A stretch of 64,000 nucleotides of DNA from Thermodesulfovibrionales bacterium. Its GTDB lineage: Bacteria; Nitrospirota; Thermodesulfovibrionia; Thermodesulfovibrionales; SM23-35. The position numbers and the translations under genes are program-made. Shown in pieces: positions 25,981 through 35,483 of this stretch (positions within the stretch are counted from its first letter, which is position 1; each line of letters starts with the position of its first letter). Location: contig JAVHLL010000008.1 of NCBI GenBank assembly GCA_031082155.1, forward strand, positions 1 through 64,000. The letters are read 5' to 3'. The notes below the pieces were generated by a model. It made no database searches and was not told where the DNA came from. It saw only the letters and a list, made by a program, of their open reading frames with translations.

Positions 25981-28965
25981 TCAGATCGTTACGGTCAATT
26001 CGAGCGGTTTGTATCCAAAGAGGAATTTTTTTCTTAAGACAGTGAGTTTAATTGTATCACCGCGCTGCTTGTCAGACATAAAAATCCTGACGTCCTCTAT
26101 TTCTGCGATCTTCCAGTCATCCAAAGCAACGAGGATATCTCCTTCTTCAATTCCGGCTGCTGCTGCAATACTCCTGGGAACAATCTGGTCAATCTTGAGG
26201 CCTGTTTCCGTTTTGTTGGCCATGATGCCCAGTTTCAGGGTAAGCGGGGGCTCCTGTTGTTCAGCAAAAAGGACGAAGTTGCCGGCATCCCTGTCGATGC
26301 CTGCTTCATCAGGCACAACCACCGTATACTGTTTTCCGTTGAGACGGAAAGCTCTTTTAGGTATCCCCGAACCGTATATGACATGACCTGCTCCGGCGAG
26401 GATGACCATCTGATGTCCGGGATTCTCTTCCATGAATTGAGCGATCGCATGTGCCATGGTCTCGTCCCAGAGTATCTGTGACTGATAAAAGTTTTCGAAG
26501 CTTCTGTTTCCCTGGTGTCTGTGATTTTCAAAAATTTGTTCGAGTCTTGCCCGGTATTCCCAGTCCGACATGTCCATACTCCCGGGAATCTCCTTCCACT
26601 CCGAATCACTGAGTGAATCCATCCCTGTCGCCGCCACCTTCTGGACAATTTCCGAACGGATGTTCAGCGCTTTCAGAGGAACATGCCTGGCCTTTGCATA
26701 TTCGACTATCTCCCGATAGTTGTTGTATTCATACTGCCATCGTTTGTAATACCCGGTTGCCCGCAGGAACTCCCGTTCGTTGAGCGTGCCGTCCAGGTAC
26801 TCATCAATGGACTTCTGGAAAGGCTGTTGGAACATCTCCATCCCAATCGCAAATTTCCTGCCTTTTTCATGCAGGTACTGGATGACCTCGAGTTGTACTT
26901 TATGGTCCTCGTAACTGGTATGCCGTTCTCCCAGGTAAATGATTGGGACATGAAGCAGTGAAGGCAGGATATCCTTAAGCATCTCGGCTTTTTGCGGCTG
27001 GAATACCAGAACGGACTCATCGAAACTGAACGCAATACCATTTTCCGAATCGTCTGTTTTTTTCTCCCGCGCACTCCCTTGCTCAAAATGAACAAAAGAA
27101 TATTCTCCGTAACGGTACATATCCTGAATGAAACGGTCAGAATCATCCACCGGGCCACCAGACGCCACTGCAATGACTTTGTCCGGATTGAGAGGATTTT
27201 TTTGCACAGAAAGAATTAAACCTGACTTCGGTTTCTGAACACCTCCGAAAAGACGATGGAGTACAGGGCTGTCATGCCCCAGCACAAGGAGAGACGAGGT
27301 TCTGATATCTTCATCTTTGATATCCTGATCTTCCTTTATCACGAATCCGGCCTTTGCGAGGGCATCTGCTGTTTTCCTGGAGCGCTGCCGTTCGTCCCGG
27401 GACATGACAAATATCCTTTTCTCGCTGCCGAGGAATGTAGCAATGACCGGAGGAAATTCCTCGGGAGCTATCTTCCTCATCACCTCATACTCGTCGTCAA
27501 AGCTTATCTCAACAGGAGTGCCATTCACCGGAATCTCGAAATGCTCCAGTGCTTGCTTCAGTGTCAGCACTTCGCTTTTCCCCTCGCTTTCAGTGCTTAT
27601 CCTGACCGGCAGTGTGAGCCGGTAGGGCTCCCCTTGCTGTCTGAGATCGAATGTCACTGTAGGCACACCTTTCTTCATAATCACCTTAAGATCACTTACC
27701 TCAACAGAGGGCACTCCTTTTCTCGTAATCCACTGCTGGAAAAACCATGACAAGTCATCTCCCGAAATCTGCTCGAATACTGTCCTGAAATTGTCCCATG
27801 AGAGTACCTGAAATTGCCGCTCCTGCGTAATTGTCTGTAACACCTGGGAAAAAACATCCTTTCCTGCCAATTTTTCAAGCATAGAGAAGAACATCGATCC
27901 TTTTCCATACCCTGTTACTCCGGATGCAAGATCAACGGCTCCCTGATAATCCTTCAGGGCATGTTCCCTGACCGGATCGACATAACTTGCGTAGTTGATG
28001 AGGATCTGCTTTCTGTAATTCTTGCCCTTCCCTCTTTGCTCCTCTGCTCTCTGGTCCGCAAGATACGCAGTCAGTCCATCAGCCCAATTGCCCTTTCCGG
28101 CTTCAACATAAATGCTGCCTCCAAACCATTGGCGCAGAATAACACGGCTGAAGGACGAATCCGTAAGAAAGGAGAAAGTGATCTGTTCCCTGCCGATTAC
28201 CGCAACAGTCGGCGCTGCATAGTCTGCCGGCTGAAACCCCTCGACGACAGAAATCCTTTTATAGGGATACGGAGAAAGCAGTTTCTCATATTCATCAAGA
28301 TATTTTTTTGTATATTCAATATATGACTGAGCAAGGTATGTATTTTCGGAAAAGAAATAGGCATGGATATTCACCCCTTTCCAGTTTTCTTTTTTCTCTC
28401 TGTAATGCCCTGCGATCAGGGATATCTGCTGTACGGGATAAGGGAAAATGAAAGAATATTCAGTTTCCTGTCCCTTGTTCGATACGATTACTTCTTCGGC
28501 TGAGGAGATTGCGAGAAACCCGGACGGTACTGTGGCAGAGACGCGATAGTGAGCCAGAGAGCTGATTTCAGGATACCATCGGTCTGCAAGCAATATACCG
28601 GCGGAAGACACAATATTATAGGGGATGGCATTCACGAAATTCTGTCCGGACTCTCCCTTGAAGACCGCTTCAAATTCGATCTCCAGAGTTCCTTTGCCCT
28701 CAAATGCAACTGCTCCGTTCTTTCCCTGAAACTCAACCGGCTTGCCATTCACCCTTGCCGAAAGAATTTTCAGATCACCCTGGGAAATGTCCGTCTTTGT
28801 CTGCGCCGGGAATGTTATTTTCGCAGAACCTCTCAGAAGATTGTTGCCTGTGTCGAACGACACAGCCAAATCGTACTGGGGCAACAGTTGGTCTGCTTCA
28901 GCGTACCCTGTGAGGAAAAGAGTGATGAGAAAGGCAACTACGATAAGGAGTTTTGTGATACTCAT
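25981..28965 (-). CDS. exported M1-peptidase-like (inactive) + ChaN/TIKI + PDZ protein
   Basis: A 994-aa protein with an N-terminal signal (about 1-24). Residues 25-510 resemble M1 aminopeptidase, but the zinc site HExxH is RVILR (274-278, in SRVILRQWFGG) and the distal Glu motif WLNEG is NWADG; the GxMEN motif is also lost, so this part is a pseudopeptidase. A linker domain (about 520-650) follows. Residues about 660-890 form a ChaN/TIKI (DUF399) domain with GERHTSYEDH, GMEMFQQP and GAGHVIYG; its acidic/His residues are intact. A PDZ domain (about 895-985, PRSIAAAAGIEEGDILVALDD) ends it. It is 290 bp upstream of the hydrogenase start. The overall function is unknown; an envelope heme/iron or proteolysis role is suggested by ChaN. 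Confidence 0.88.
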   Translation of the reverse strand: MSITKLLIVVAFLITLFLTGYAEADQLLPQYDLAVSFDTGNNLLRGSAKITFPAQTKTDISQGDLKILSARVNGKPVEFQGKNGAVAFEGKGTLEIEFEAVFKGESGQNFVNAIPYNIVSSAGILLADRWYPEISSLAHYRVSATVPSGFLAISSAEEVIVSNKGQETEYSFIFPYPVQQISLIAGHYREKKENWKGVNIHAYFFSENTYLAQSYIEYTKKYLDEYEKLLSPYPYKRISVVEGFQPADYAAPTVAVIGREQITFSFLTDSSFSRVILRQWFGGSIYVEAGKGNWADGLTAYLADQRAEEQRGKGKNYRKQILINYASYVDPVREHALKDYQGAVDLASGVTGYGKGSMFFSMLEKLAGKDVFSQVLQTITQERQFQVLSWDNFRTVFEQISGDDLSWFFQQWITRKGVPSVEVSDLKVIMKKGVPTVTFDLRQQGEPYRLTLPVRISTESEGKSEVLTLKQALEHFEIPVNGTPVEISFDDEYEVMRKIAPEEFPPVIATFLGSEKRIFVMSRDERQRSRKTADALAKAGFVIKEDQDIKDEDIRTSSLLVLGHDSPVLHRLFGGVQKPKSGLILSVQKNPLNPDKVIAVASGGPVDDSDRFIQDMYRYGEYSFVHFEQGSAREKKTDDSENGIAFSFDESVLVFQPQKAEMLKDILPSLLHVPIIYLGERHTSYEDHKVQLEVIQYLHEKGRKFAIGMEMFQQPFQKSIDEYLDGTLNEREFLRATGYYKRWQYEYNNYREIVEYAKARHVPLKALNIRSEIVQKVAATGMDSLSDSEWKEIPGSMDMSDWEYRARLEQIFENHRHQGNRSFENFYQSQILWDETMAHAIAQFMEENPGHQMVILAGAGHVIYGSGIPKRAFRLNGKQYTVVVPDEAGIDRDAGNFVLFAEQQEPPLTLKLGIMANKTETGLKIDQIVPRSIAAAAGIEEGDILVALDDWKIAEIEDVRIFMSDKQRGDTIKLTVLRKKFLFGYKPLELTVTI

Positions 28966-29281
28966 TCATGAAATTATAGCACGTTTAGAGAATCCCGTTC
29001 AGGATTCAGAAGACTTTACAACGAAAGTTCCCCTGTCACTGCGTTCATCTTAGGCATCTAACCCCAAACTTTTCATCTTTCCCCTTTGGGAATGAACACC
29101 CTGAAACCGCAGGCGGCACCCCCGCTTACTCTGTCCTGAACTACTTCTGTGCAGCATGCGGAAGCTGCATACCGATGCGGCTTCTGCTGGCTTGGATTAT
29201 CTTTCCCTGGAAAACTCAGGAGACTTAAGTTATATGTGATGATTGATTGACAAGAGAGAGACTGCTAAACTATAGAGGTAT
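28966..29281. other. intergenic region, no gene seen
   Basis: This 316-bp divergent gap holds no convincing ORF. Its only recognised element is the promoter at its right end, listed separately. A GCGGAAGC...GGCTTCTGC imperfect hairpin at about 29157-29190 was seen; its role is unknown. Confidence 0.5.
29247..29276 (+). promoter_or_regulatory. sigma70-type promoter upstream of DUF202 gene
   Basis: TTGACA at 29247-29252 and TATAGA at 29271-29276 are spaced by 18 bp, a close match to the housekeeping consensus. The predicted transcription start falls almost on the ATG of the next gene, so the mRNA would be near-leaderless. Confidence 0.6.
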
Positions 29282-29743
29282 ATGGGACTCTTTTCTATAA
29301 TACGCCAATATTTGGCACAGTGTTCGCCGAAGATCTCGGAAGACAGAAGGATAGCAAGGGTCCGAAACCGCCGGGTACACATGGCAAATGAGAGGACATT
29401 TCTCTCTTGGATAAGGACAAGTATCGGTATCATGGCATTCGGTTTTGTTGTTGAGAAGTTTGGCATTTTCATCAAACAGTTTTCCTATTTCATAAGTAAG
29501 GAACCCGGCAAGATGATTGTATTCGGTCACCCTCCGAGCCCAGGGTACTCGTCAGTATTAGGAATACTTCTTATCGGTCTTGGCGCTGTGATGGGTGCCC
29601 TTGCCTTTATACGGTACAGAAAGGTCGAATGTCAGATCGATGCAGACACCTATCAGCCGTCATTAATACTCGATATCCTGCTTACCTTATCACTCTTCTC
29701 TATCGGGATCTTCCTGATCATATACCTTGTCCACAGCATTTAA
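29282..29743 (+). CDS. YidH/DUF202 family membrane protein
   Basis: A 153-aa protein with three predicted transmembrane helices (about 48-68, 84-105, 125-150). The motif NRRVHMANERTFLSWIRTSIGIMAFGFVVEKFG is the DUF202 signature. The function of this family is not established. ATG at 29282 is chosen because the conserved motif begins before the internal Met34. It is monocistronic. A 396-bp AT-rich gap follows. Confidence 0.82.
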   Translation: MGLFSIIRQYLAQCSPKISEDRRIARVRNRRVHMANERTFLSWIRTSIGIMAFGFVVEKFGIFIKQFSYFISKEPGKMIVFGHPPSPGYSSVLGILLIGLGAVMGALAFIRYRKVECQIDADTYQPSLILDILLTLSLFSIGIFLIIYLVHSI

Positions 29744-30139
29744 CGTAACTCATTTTCATATAGTTCAAGAAATAATCGATAGAAGATAACTTTCCAACGG
29801 TCAAATATTTCTATAGGTTCGATACATGTTGTTATTTTGGGTAGACCGGAAATAATTTATTCGCTACTTCATCCAATACATAGTCTGGGGAATTTTACAT
29901 AACTTCAAAAACAATCACTAAGGAAACCAGGGTCAAAAGAGTTAGCCCGGCTAAAAAAATAAAGTCTGCAATCTTTTCATAAAGCTCAGAAAACCTGATT
30001 CTCTAAAAATACTTTTTCAGCTTTTTTATCATTTGCAAACTTGGTATCTTATGTCCTGGAAAGGTTTTTGTTGAATTATTGTTTTCTACGATATTGAGAT
30101 TCAATATTTTCTTTATTTTTCCTGAGACAATAAGATATG
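29744..30139. other. AT-rich intergenic region, no gene seen
   Basis: The sequence is visibly richer in A and T than its neighbours and has stops in all frames. Together with the downstream DedA remnant it looks like decaying DNA. Confidence 0.5.
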
Positions 30140-30373
30140 TCAAAAAATAAAATAAATTACAATTGATATAAACATATAAATCAGAATATGTTCGATACGT
30201 ACAATATCCTCCCTAATGATTTGCAGAGTATGTCCTCCCACGTAGCCTAATCCAATCCATATAACAACAGTGAATAAAGATGACAGCGCATCAATTAGGA
30301 TAAATTTCCAACGTGGCATCTTAAGAATACCAGCCACAAGAAATATTTCACCAATGAGGCGACCTCCGATTTG
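30140..30373 (-). pseudogene. DedA/SNARE-associated family remnant (C-terminal part only)
   Basis: The frame reads GGRLIGEIFLVAGILKMPRWKF and then two hydrophobic stretches ending LGYVGGHTL...YMFISIVIYFIF, which resembles the C-terminal half of DedA-family membrane proteins. A TGA lies directly upstream of this region and the N-terminal half is missing, so it is a broken gene. The 65-aa track ORF is only part of it. Confidence 0.6.
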
Positions 30374-30499
30374 TCAATGCTTTGTTACTTCAGGATAAAA
30401 GTTAGAAGAAGATCATCAGAGACAAGAACCCTTCTGAGGGTAAATGGTATAACTAGTTTTTTAAAAGTACGGTCCTTGTAGAATGGCTTCAAATCTAAT

Positions 30500-30525
30500 A
30501 AAAAAGGCTTGCATCTCTGCAAACC
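30500..30525 (-). terminator. rho-independent terminator of tRNA-Asn
   Basis: On the minus strand GGTTTGCA-GAGA-TGCAAGCC forms an 8-bp hairpin with a four-base loop followed by TTTTTT, 12 bases past the tRNA 3' end. Confidence 0.8.
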
Positions 30526-30536
30526 ATTGATTTAAT

Positions 30537-30612
30537 TGGCTCCCGGGGAGGGATTCGAACCCCCGACAGGGTGGTTAACAGCCACCTGCTCTGCCGACTG
30601 AGCTACCCGGGA
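30537..30612 (-). tRNA. tRNA-Asn (anticodon GTT)
   Basis: A 76-nt cloverleaf on the minus strand: acceptor stem TCCCGGG/CCCGGGA, D-arm GCTC...GAGC, anticodon stem GGTGG/CCACC with loop CTGTTAA, T-arm with GGTTCGAATCC, discriminator G and encoded CCA. It starts about 50 bp downstream of leuB and is followed by its own terminator. Confidence 0.97.
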
Positions 30613-30658
30613 ACAAGCATAAGTGAATATTTTTTATATCAAATTATACTGCTTTTTG

Positions 30659-31732
30659 TCAATCAGGGTCGAGTTCGTTCACCAGTCTGACGACAAGGTC
30701 TCCCACCTCGGAGGTGGAGCAGCCCATTTTACCCGCGGCGAGGCTCTTGAGATGTTTTCCGGTCACTTCCATCGCAGCCTTCTCCAGAAGCCAGGCAGCC
30801 TTATCTTCTCCAAGCTGTTCGAGCATCATCCCTCCGGCGCATATTGCAGCGAGGGGGTTCACAACATTCTTTCCGGTATACTTCGGCGCCGACCCGCCTA
30901 TCGGCTCAAACATGGAGACACCCTCAGGATTTATGTTGCCACCTGCAGCGATCCCCATGCCACCCTGGATCATTGCGCCGAGATCAGTAATGATATCGCC
31001 GAACATATTATCCGTAACGATCACATCAAACCATTCAGGGTTCTTCACAAACCACATAGTCACGGCATCCACATGGGCGTAGTCAGTAGTAATGTCCGGA
31101 TATTCTTTCGCTACTTCATGGAATGTCCTTTCCCAGAGGTCAAAGGCATAGGTAAGAACATTCGTTTTGCCGCAGAGGGTAAGTTTCTTCGCCCTGTTCC
31201 TCTTCTTGCAGTATTCAAACGCGAACCGCACACAGCGCTCTACGCCTTTCCGTGTGTTGATCGATTCCTGTGTTGCAACTTCGTCCGGCGTGCCTTTTTT
31301 CAGTACACCCCCCGCACCGGTATAGAGCCCCTCTGTGTTCTCCCGGACAACTACGAAATCGATGTCTTCAGGCTTTTTATCTTTAATCGGACAATTTACC
31401 CCTGGATATAATTTGACCGGCCTCAGGTTGATATACTGGTCAAGTTCAAACCGGAGCCTCAGGAGTATTCCTCTTTCAAGTATCCCCGGTTTTACATCGG
31501 GATGTCCGATTGCACCGAGATAAATCGCATCAAATTTTTTCAGTTCTTCGAGCGTACCGTCGGGCAGGGTTTCTCCTGTCCGCAGATACCGCTCGCCTCC
31601 AAAATCGAAATGCTGGAAATTGAATTTGATCCCGAATTTCCCTGACAGTGCATCAAGGACTTTCATCCCCTCACGGATAACTTCAGGGCCTGTCCCGTCG
31701 CCAGGGATAACTGCTATCGTATATGATTTCAT
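30659..31732 (-). CDS. leuB: 3-isopropylmalate dehydrogenase
   Basis: A 357-aa NAD-dependent beta-decarboxylating dehydrogenase for leucine biosynthesis. IPGDGTGPEV, GAIGHPDVKPGILERGILLRLRFELDQYINLRPVK, VVRENTEGLYTGAGG and TDNMFGDIITDLGAMIQGG are family motifs. Isocitrate/isopropylmalate-type relatives are similar, but the neighbour leuD supports LeuB. A repeat-rich 75-bp gap separates it from leuD; leuA and leuC are not in the window. Confidence 0.92.
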   Translation of the reverse strand: MKSYTIAVIPGDGTGPEVIREGMKVLDALSGKFGIKFNFQHFDFGGERYLRTGETLPDGTLEELKKFDAIYLGAIGHPDVKPGILERGILLRLRFELDQYINLRPVKLYPGVNCPIKDKKPEDIDFVVVRENTEGLYTGAGGVLKKGTPDEVATQESINTRKGVERCVRFAFEYCKKRNRAKKLTLCGKTNVLTYAFDLWERTFHEVAKEYPDITTDYAHVDAVTMWFVKNPEWFDVIVTDNMFGDIITDLGAMIQGGMGIAAGGNINPEGVSMFEPIGGSAPKYTGKNVVNPLAAICAGGMMLEQLGEDKAAWLLEKAAMEVTGKHLKSLAAGKMGCSTSEVGDLVVRLVNELDPD

Positions 31733-31744
31733 AAGTAATTCTCC

Positions 31745-31812
31745 CTTGTTAGCTCATAGCTTTTAGTTTTTACTATGAGCTATGAACTATCAGCTATATG
31801 CTATGTGTTAAG
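31745..31812. repeat. AGCTCATAG-type intergenic repeat, copy 1
   Basis: The leuD-leuB gap consists of variants of GCTCATAG/CTATGAGC (AGCTCATAGC..CTATGAGCTATGAAC..TATGTGTTAAGTGTTATG). The same family recurs at five other gene borders in this window. Confidence 0.7.
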
Positions 31813-32311
31813 TGTTATGTGTTATGAGCTTTCTTCTCGTCCACTCGACTAATCCCCCTGCAGCGATAAGCTCCTGCATAAAGTCGGGTATCGGGTTTGC
31901 TTTATATGTCTCAGCAGTTGTCCTGTTTCTGATGGTCCCGCGGTCCGCATCAACCTCAATCTCGTCACCCTCCCTGATCTTTTCCGATGCCTCAGACGAT
32001 TCGAAGATGGGAAGCCCGATATTAAAGGCATTCCGGTAGAAAATCCGCGCAAAACTCTTTGCGATCACGGCCTGTATCCCTGCTGCCTTGATCGCAATCG
32101 GTGCATGTTCCCTCGACGAGCCACACCCGAAATTCTTCCCTGCGACAAGAATGTCCCCCGGTTTCACTTTGTTGGAGAATTCCCTGTCCGCATCCTCCAT
32201 CACATGCTTTGCAAGCTCGACAGGGTCAGAAGTGTTCAGGTATCGCGCCGGGATGATCGCATCCGTATCGACATCATTCCCAAACCGCCATGTCCTGCCT
32301 TTGATCAGCAT
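31808..32311 (-). CDS. leuD: 3-isopropylmalate dehydratase small subunit
   Basis: A 167-aa small subunit of isopropylmalate isomerase. [27 protein letters not shown] and [14 protein letters not shown] are diagnostic. ATG at 32311 has GGAGG upstream and is preferred to the track start at 32335. The large subunit leuC is not adjacent. The last bases overlap a low-complexity repeat. Confidence 0.94.
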   Translation of the reverse strand: MLIKGRTWRFGNDVDTDAIIPARYLNTSDPVELAKHVMEDADREFSNKVKPGDILVAGKNFGCGSSREHAPIAIKAAGIQAVIAKSFARIFYRNAFNIGLPIFESSEASEKIREGDEIEVDADRGTIRNRTTAETYKANPIPDFMQELIAAGGLVEWTRRKLITHNT

Positions 32312-32338
32312 AATTCCTCCAGACTTCGAAAACATTGG

Positions 32339-32360
32339 TTCCGAACAAGCCGGAATGATA
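32339..32360. repeat. partial dispersed palindromic repeat (half copy)
   Basis: TTCCGAACAAGCCGGAATGA matches the right arm of the two longer repeats at 61415 and 62716, but the left arm is absent, so only a half copy remains upstream of leuD. Confidence 0.6.
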
Positions 32361-32445
32361 GTCAGACTTTACGCCTTCAGAAGTAATTCAGATTAGTATT
32401 ATAGGCAATTTCACTCTTTCGAAACAAGTCATGGTAATATGAGAA

Positions 32446-33117
32446 ATGCAGGTATTGTCCGATATCTACCGTAGATTGTTCTCTTTCTTCGGCCCCCAGC
32501 ACTGGTGGCCCGGCGACACACCCTTTGAGATAGCTGTCGGGGCCATACTGACCCAGAATACCAACTGGGGCAACGTCGAGAAGGCCATACAGAATCTCAG
32601 GCAATATCAGGCCCTTACCCCGCAGACACTTCACGCCATGTCCCTGCAGAAACTTGCTGAACTGATCCGACCCGCCGGATATTATAATATCAAGGCAAAA
32701 CGACTGAAGTCCTTCATGCACTGCCTTATGAACAACTTCCACGGAAGCCTTGAGAAGATGAAACACAGGGACACTGCATCCCTCAGGGAAATGCTGCTCT
32801 CGGTAAACGGCATCGGCCCCGAAACCGCAGATTCGATCCTCCTTTACGCACTTGGGAAACCGGTATTTGTCATCGATGCGTATACGAAGAGAGTTCTCGC
32901 GAGGCATGGTATCTCGGAATACAAGAGGCCATATGAAGAATATCAGGCGCTTTTTCATGGAGTACTGAGAAAAGAGGTCGCCTTCTATAACGAATACCAT
33001 GCGCTCTTTGTGAAGGTCGGAAAAACATATTGCAATAAACAGAAGCCACAATGTGAAGGTTGTCCTTTAGAGATATTGCTCCCTCGATCTGGAGCACATT
33101 TGTCCAAACTAAATTGA
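32446..33117 (+). CDS. endonuclease III-related HhH-GPD DNA glycosylase (COG2231)
   Basis: A 223-aa base-excision protein. DTPFEIAVGAILTQNTNWGNVEKAI and LLSVNGIGPETADSILLYAL (HhH) with FVIDAYTKRVLARHG (catalytic Asp) match the endonuclease III-like family. The C-terminal Cys cluster reads C-x6-C-x2-C, but the fourth Cys of the usual [4Fe-4S] motif is missing. Specificity is unknown. ATG at 32446 has no obvious strong SD. Confidence 0.87.
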   Translation: MQVLSDIYRRLFSFFGPQHWWPGDTPFEIAVGAILTQNTNWGNVEKAIQNLRQYQALTPQTLHAMSLQKLAELIRPAGYYNIKAKRLKSFMHCLMNNFHGSLEKMKHRDTASLREMLLSVNGIGPETADSILLYALGKPVFVIDAYTKRVLARHGISEYKRPYEEYQALFHGVLRKEVAFYNEYHALFVKVGKTYCNKQKPQCEGCPLEILLPRSGAHLSKLN

Positions 33118-33137
33118 GTGCCATACGAGAAATCAAG

Positions 33138-33296
33138 GGATACAGCTCAATTTCTGAAGAGAAATCACGGATAATCCCGATGAGGCTGAAGACGGAGAGG
33201 AAGCCGCACGTATGAATTGTAAAAACATTATAATCAGAGAAAGTTACGTATAAAAACAAAGATAGTTTAGCTCTCTTCAGAAATTGAGCTGTATCC
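33138..33296. repeat. 159-bp element with 25-bp perfect inverted terminal repeats
   Basis: A 25-base arm at 33138-33162 (starting GGATACAGCTCAATTTCTG) is an exact reverse complement of 33272-33296. The 109-bp interior has no convincing ORF. It sits in the gap between the COG2231 gene and uvrB, and looks like a MITE or a long-hairpin regulatory element. No target duplication is obvious. Confidence 0.75.
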
Positions 33297-33339
33297 TGAA
33301 TGCCTGAATATTTTCTCCCACAATGGTTAAATATATAAT

Positions 33340-35334
33340 ATGAATACTTTTCACCTCAGAACCTCCTTCACCCCGAAGGGCGATCAGCCGAATGCCATCA
33401 GGGAACTCACCTCGGGGCTGGAAAGCGGCAAGAAACACCAGGTGCTCCTCGGCGTCACCGGCTCAGGGAAGACCTTCACTATCGCGAATGTAATCGCACA
33501 CATCAATAAGCCGGCGCTGGTTATCGCGCACAACAAGACGCTCGCCGCACAGTTATACGGAGAATTCAGAGAGCTGTTCCCGGAAAACGCCGTCGAATTT
33601 TTTGTTAGCTATTACGATTATTATCAACCGGAGGCTTATCTCCCTGCATCAGACACCTATATTGAAAAAGACGCCCTTATCAACGAAGATATAGACAGGA
33701 TGAGGCATTCTGCCACAAAGGCGGTCCTCGAACGGAACGACACGATCGTCGTTGCATCGGTTTCCTGCATCTACGGCATCGGTTCTCCCCGGGACTACAT
33801 GGATATGCATGTGGTTATCGAAGAAGGGATGCGGATAGAACGCAACGAACTTTTAAAAAAACTTATTGATGTGCAGTATGCACGATCCGACAGTGATTTC
33901 AAACGCGGCACGTTCAGGGTCAGGGGCGACAGTGTGGACGTATATCCATCCTTTTCGCTGGACAAGGGGATCCGTATCGAATTCTTTGGAAACGATATCG
34001 ATGCCCTCCATGAGTTCGACCCGTTGACCGGCGAAAGACTGCGGAAACTCGAAAAGACCGCCGTCTTCCCGAACAGCCATTGGATAACCCCTAAGGAGAG
34101 ACTTGAGCCTGCCCTTGTGAATATCGAACAGGAGATGCATGAGCAGGTTGAATACTTTTTCAAGGAGGGCAACACCTTTGAAGCACAGAGGATTGAACAG
34201 AGGACAAGGTTCGACCTGGAGATGCTCAGGGAATTCGGATATTGTCATGGGATAGAAAATTATTCCCGTCATCTGAGCGGGAGGGAGCCCGGAGAACCCC
34301 CGTATACGCTGATCGATTATTTCCCCGAAGACTTTCTCGTCATTCTTGACGAGTCTCACGCATCTGTTCCCCAGATCGGCGGGATGTACGAAGGGGACCG
34401 TTCCCGGAAACGGACACTGGTTCAATTCGGGTTCAGACTTCCGTCCGCGCTTGATAACCGTCCCCTGAAATTCGCGGAATTCGAACAGAGGGTCAAGCAG
34501 GCGATCTATGTATCCGCAACTCCGGGGCCATATGAAATCCAGAAATCGAAAGGACATGTCGTAGAGCAGATCATCCGTCCGACCGGCCTCCTGGACCCGT
34601 TGCTGAACGTCCGTCCTGTCTCAGGACAGGTTGATAATCTGCTCGGTGAAATAAGGAGAAGGGCAGCGCAGGGGGAAAGGGTACTGGTAACAACCCTCAC
34701 CAAAAAGATGGCCGAGGACCTGACTGATCATTATACCGGCCTGAATATACGGGCACGGTATCTCCATTCCGGCATCGACACACTTGAACGTGTCGAGATA
34801 TTGAGAGACCTGCGATTGGGTAACTTTGACGTGCTCATCGGGGTAAACCTTCTGCGCGAAGGACTCGACCTGCCCGAGGTTTCTCTTGTCGCAATCCTTG
34901 ACGCCGATAAAGAGGGATTCCTCCGTTCAGAACGCTCCCTGATTCAGACGTCAGGAAGGGCTGCACGGAACGTAAACGGTGAAGTATTCCTGTATGCAGA
35001 TACGATAACGGGTTCAATGCAGCGGGCGCTCGACGAGACAACAAGGAGGCGGAAGATACAGGAGGAATATAACAGGACGATGGGGATTACTCCCGAAACC
35101 GTTCAGTCGAATATCAAAAATGTTCTGAGTTCCATTTATGAATCTGATTACTGGACGGTCCCACTGGCAGCAGAACCGTCGGCCGGATACGGGTATGATG
35201 ATGAGACCCTGCAGAAACTCGAAGCTGAGATGAAAGAAGCTGCACGGCTCCTCGAATTCGAACGCGCGGCGAAGATACGTGACAGGATAAAAGAGATCAA
35301 GGGGAAAATGATCGAAATGGGAATACGGCAATAA
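33340..35334 (+). CDS. uvrB: excinuclease ABC subunit B
   Basis: A 664-aa damage-verifying helicase of nucleotide excision repair. Walker A is [10 protein letters not shown], the beta-hairpin region [12 protein letters not shown] is intact, and DEAD-like [17 protein letters not shown] and [11 protein letters not shown] follow. The C-terminal UvrC-interaction motif ([24 protein letters not shown]) is complete. It is monocistronic; the AGCTCATGG repeat lies just downstream. Confidence 0.98.
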   Translation: MNTFHLRTSFTPKGDQPNAIRELTSGLESGKKHQVLLGVTGSGKTFTIANVIAHINKPALVIAHNKTLAAQLYGEFRELFPENAVEFFVSYYDYYQPEAYLPASDTYIEKDALINEDIDRMRHSATKAVLERNDTIVVASVSCIYGIGSPRDYMDMHVVIEEGMRIERNELLKKLIDVQYARSDSDFKRGTFRVRGDSVDVYPSFSLDKGIRIEFFGNDIDALHEFDPLTGERLRKLEKTAVFPNSHWITPKERLEPALVNIEQEMHEQVEYFFKEGNTFEAQRIEQRTRFDLEMLREFGYCHGIENYSRHLSGREPGEPPYTLIDYFPEDFLVILDESHASVPQIGGMYEGDRSRKRTLVQFGFRLPSALDNRPLKFAEFEQRVKQAIYVSATPGPYEIQKSKGHVVEQIIRPTGLLDPLLNVRPVSGQVDNLLGEIRRRAAQGERVLVTTLTKKMAEDLTDHYTGLNIRARYLHSGIDTLERVEILRDLRLGNFDVLIGVNLLREGLDLPEVSLVAILDADKEGFLRSERSLIQTSGRAARNVNGEVFLYADTITGSMQRALDETTRRRKIQEEYNRTMGITPETVQSNIKNVLSSIYESDYWTVPLAAEPSAGYGYDDETLQKLEAEMKEAARLLEFERAAKIRDRIKEIKGKMIEMGIRQ

Positions 35335-35340
35335 GAATAG

Positions 35341-35400
35341 ATGATAGCTCATGGCTCATGGTTTATTGTTCATATTTATTATTTGCTATCAGCCATGAAC
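35341..35400. repeat. AGCTCATGG-type intergenic repeat, copy 2
   Basis: GATAGCTCATGGCTCATGG followed by an AT-rich loop and GCTATCAGCCATGAAC forms an imperfect inverted repeat directly after uvrB. Confidence 0.65.
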
Positions 35401-35483
35401 TTACAAAAGGAATGCTATAATAAATTGGATCGTCCGGAGCGCAGCACTTGGAAACCACCCGTCTCATAACTAAGGAGGTTAGT

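Noticed and set aside
30700-30720. CCACCTCGGAGGTGG in leuB resembling the REP core
   Set aside because: It is inside a conserved coding region (STSEVGD) and lacks the TACACC lead of the three REPs, so it is most likely a coincidence.
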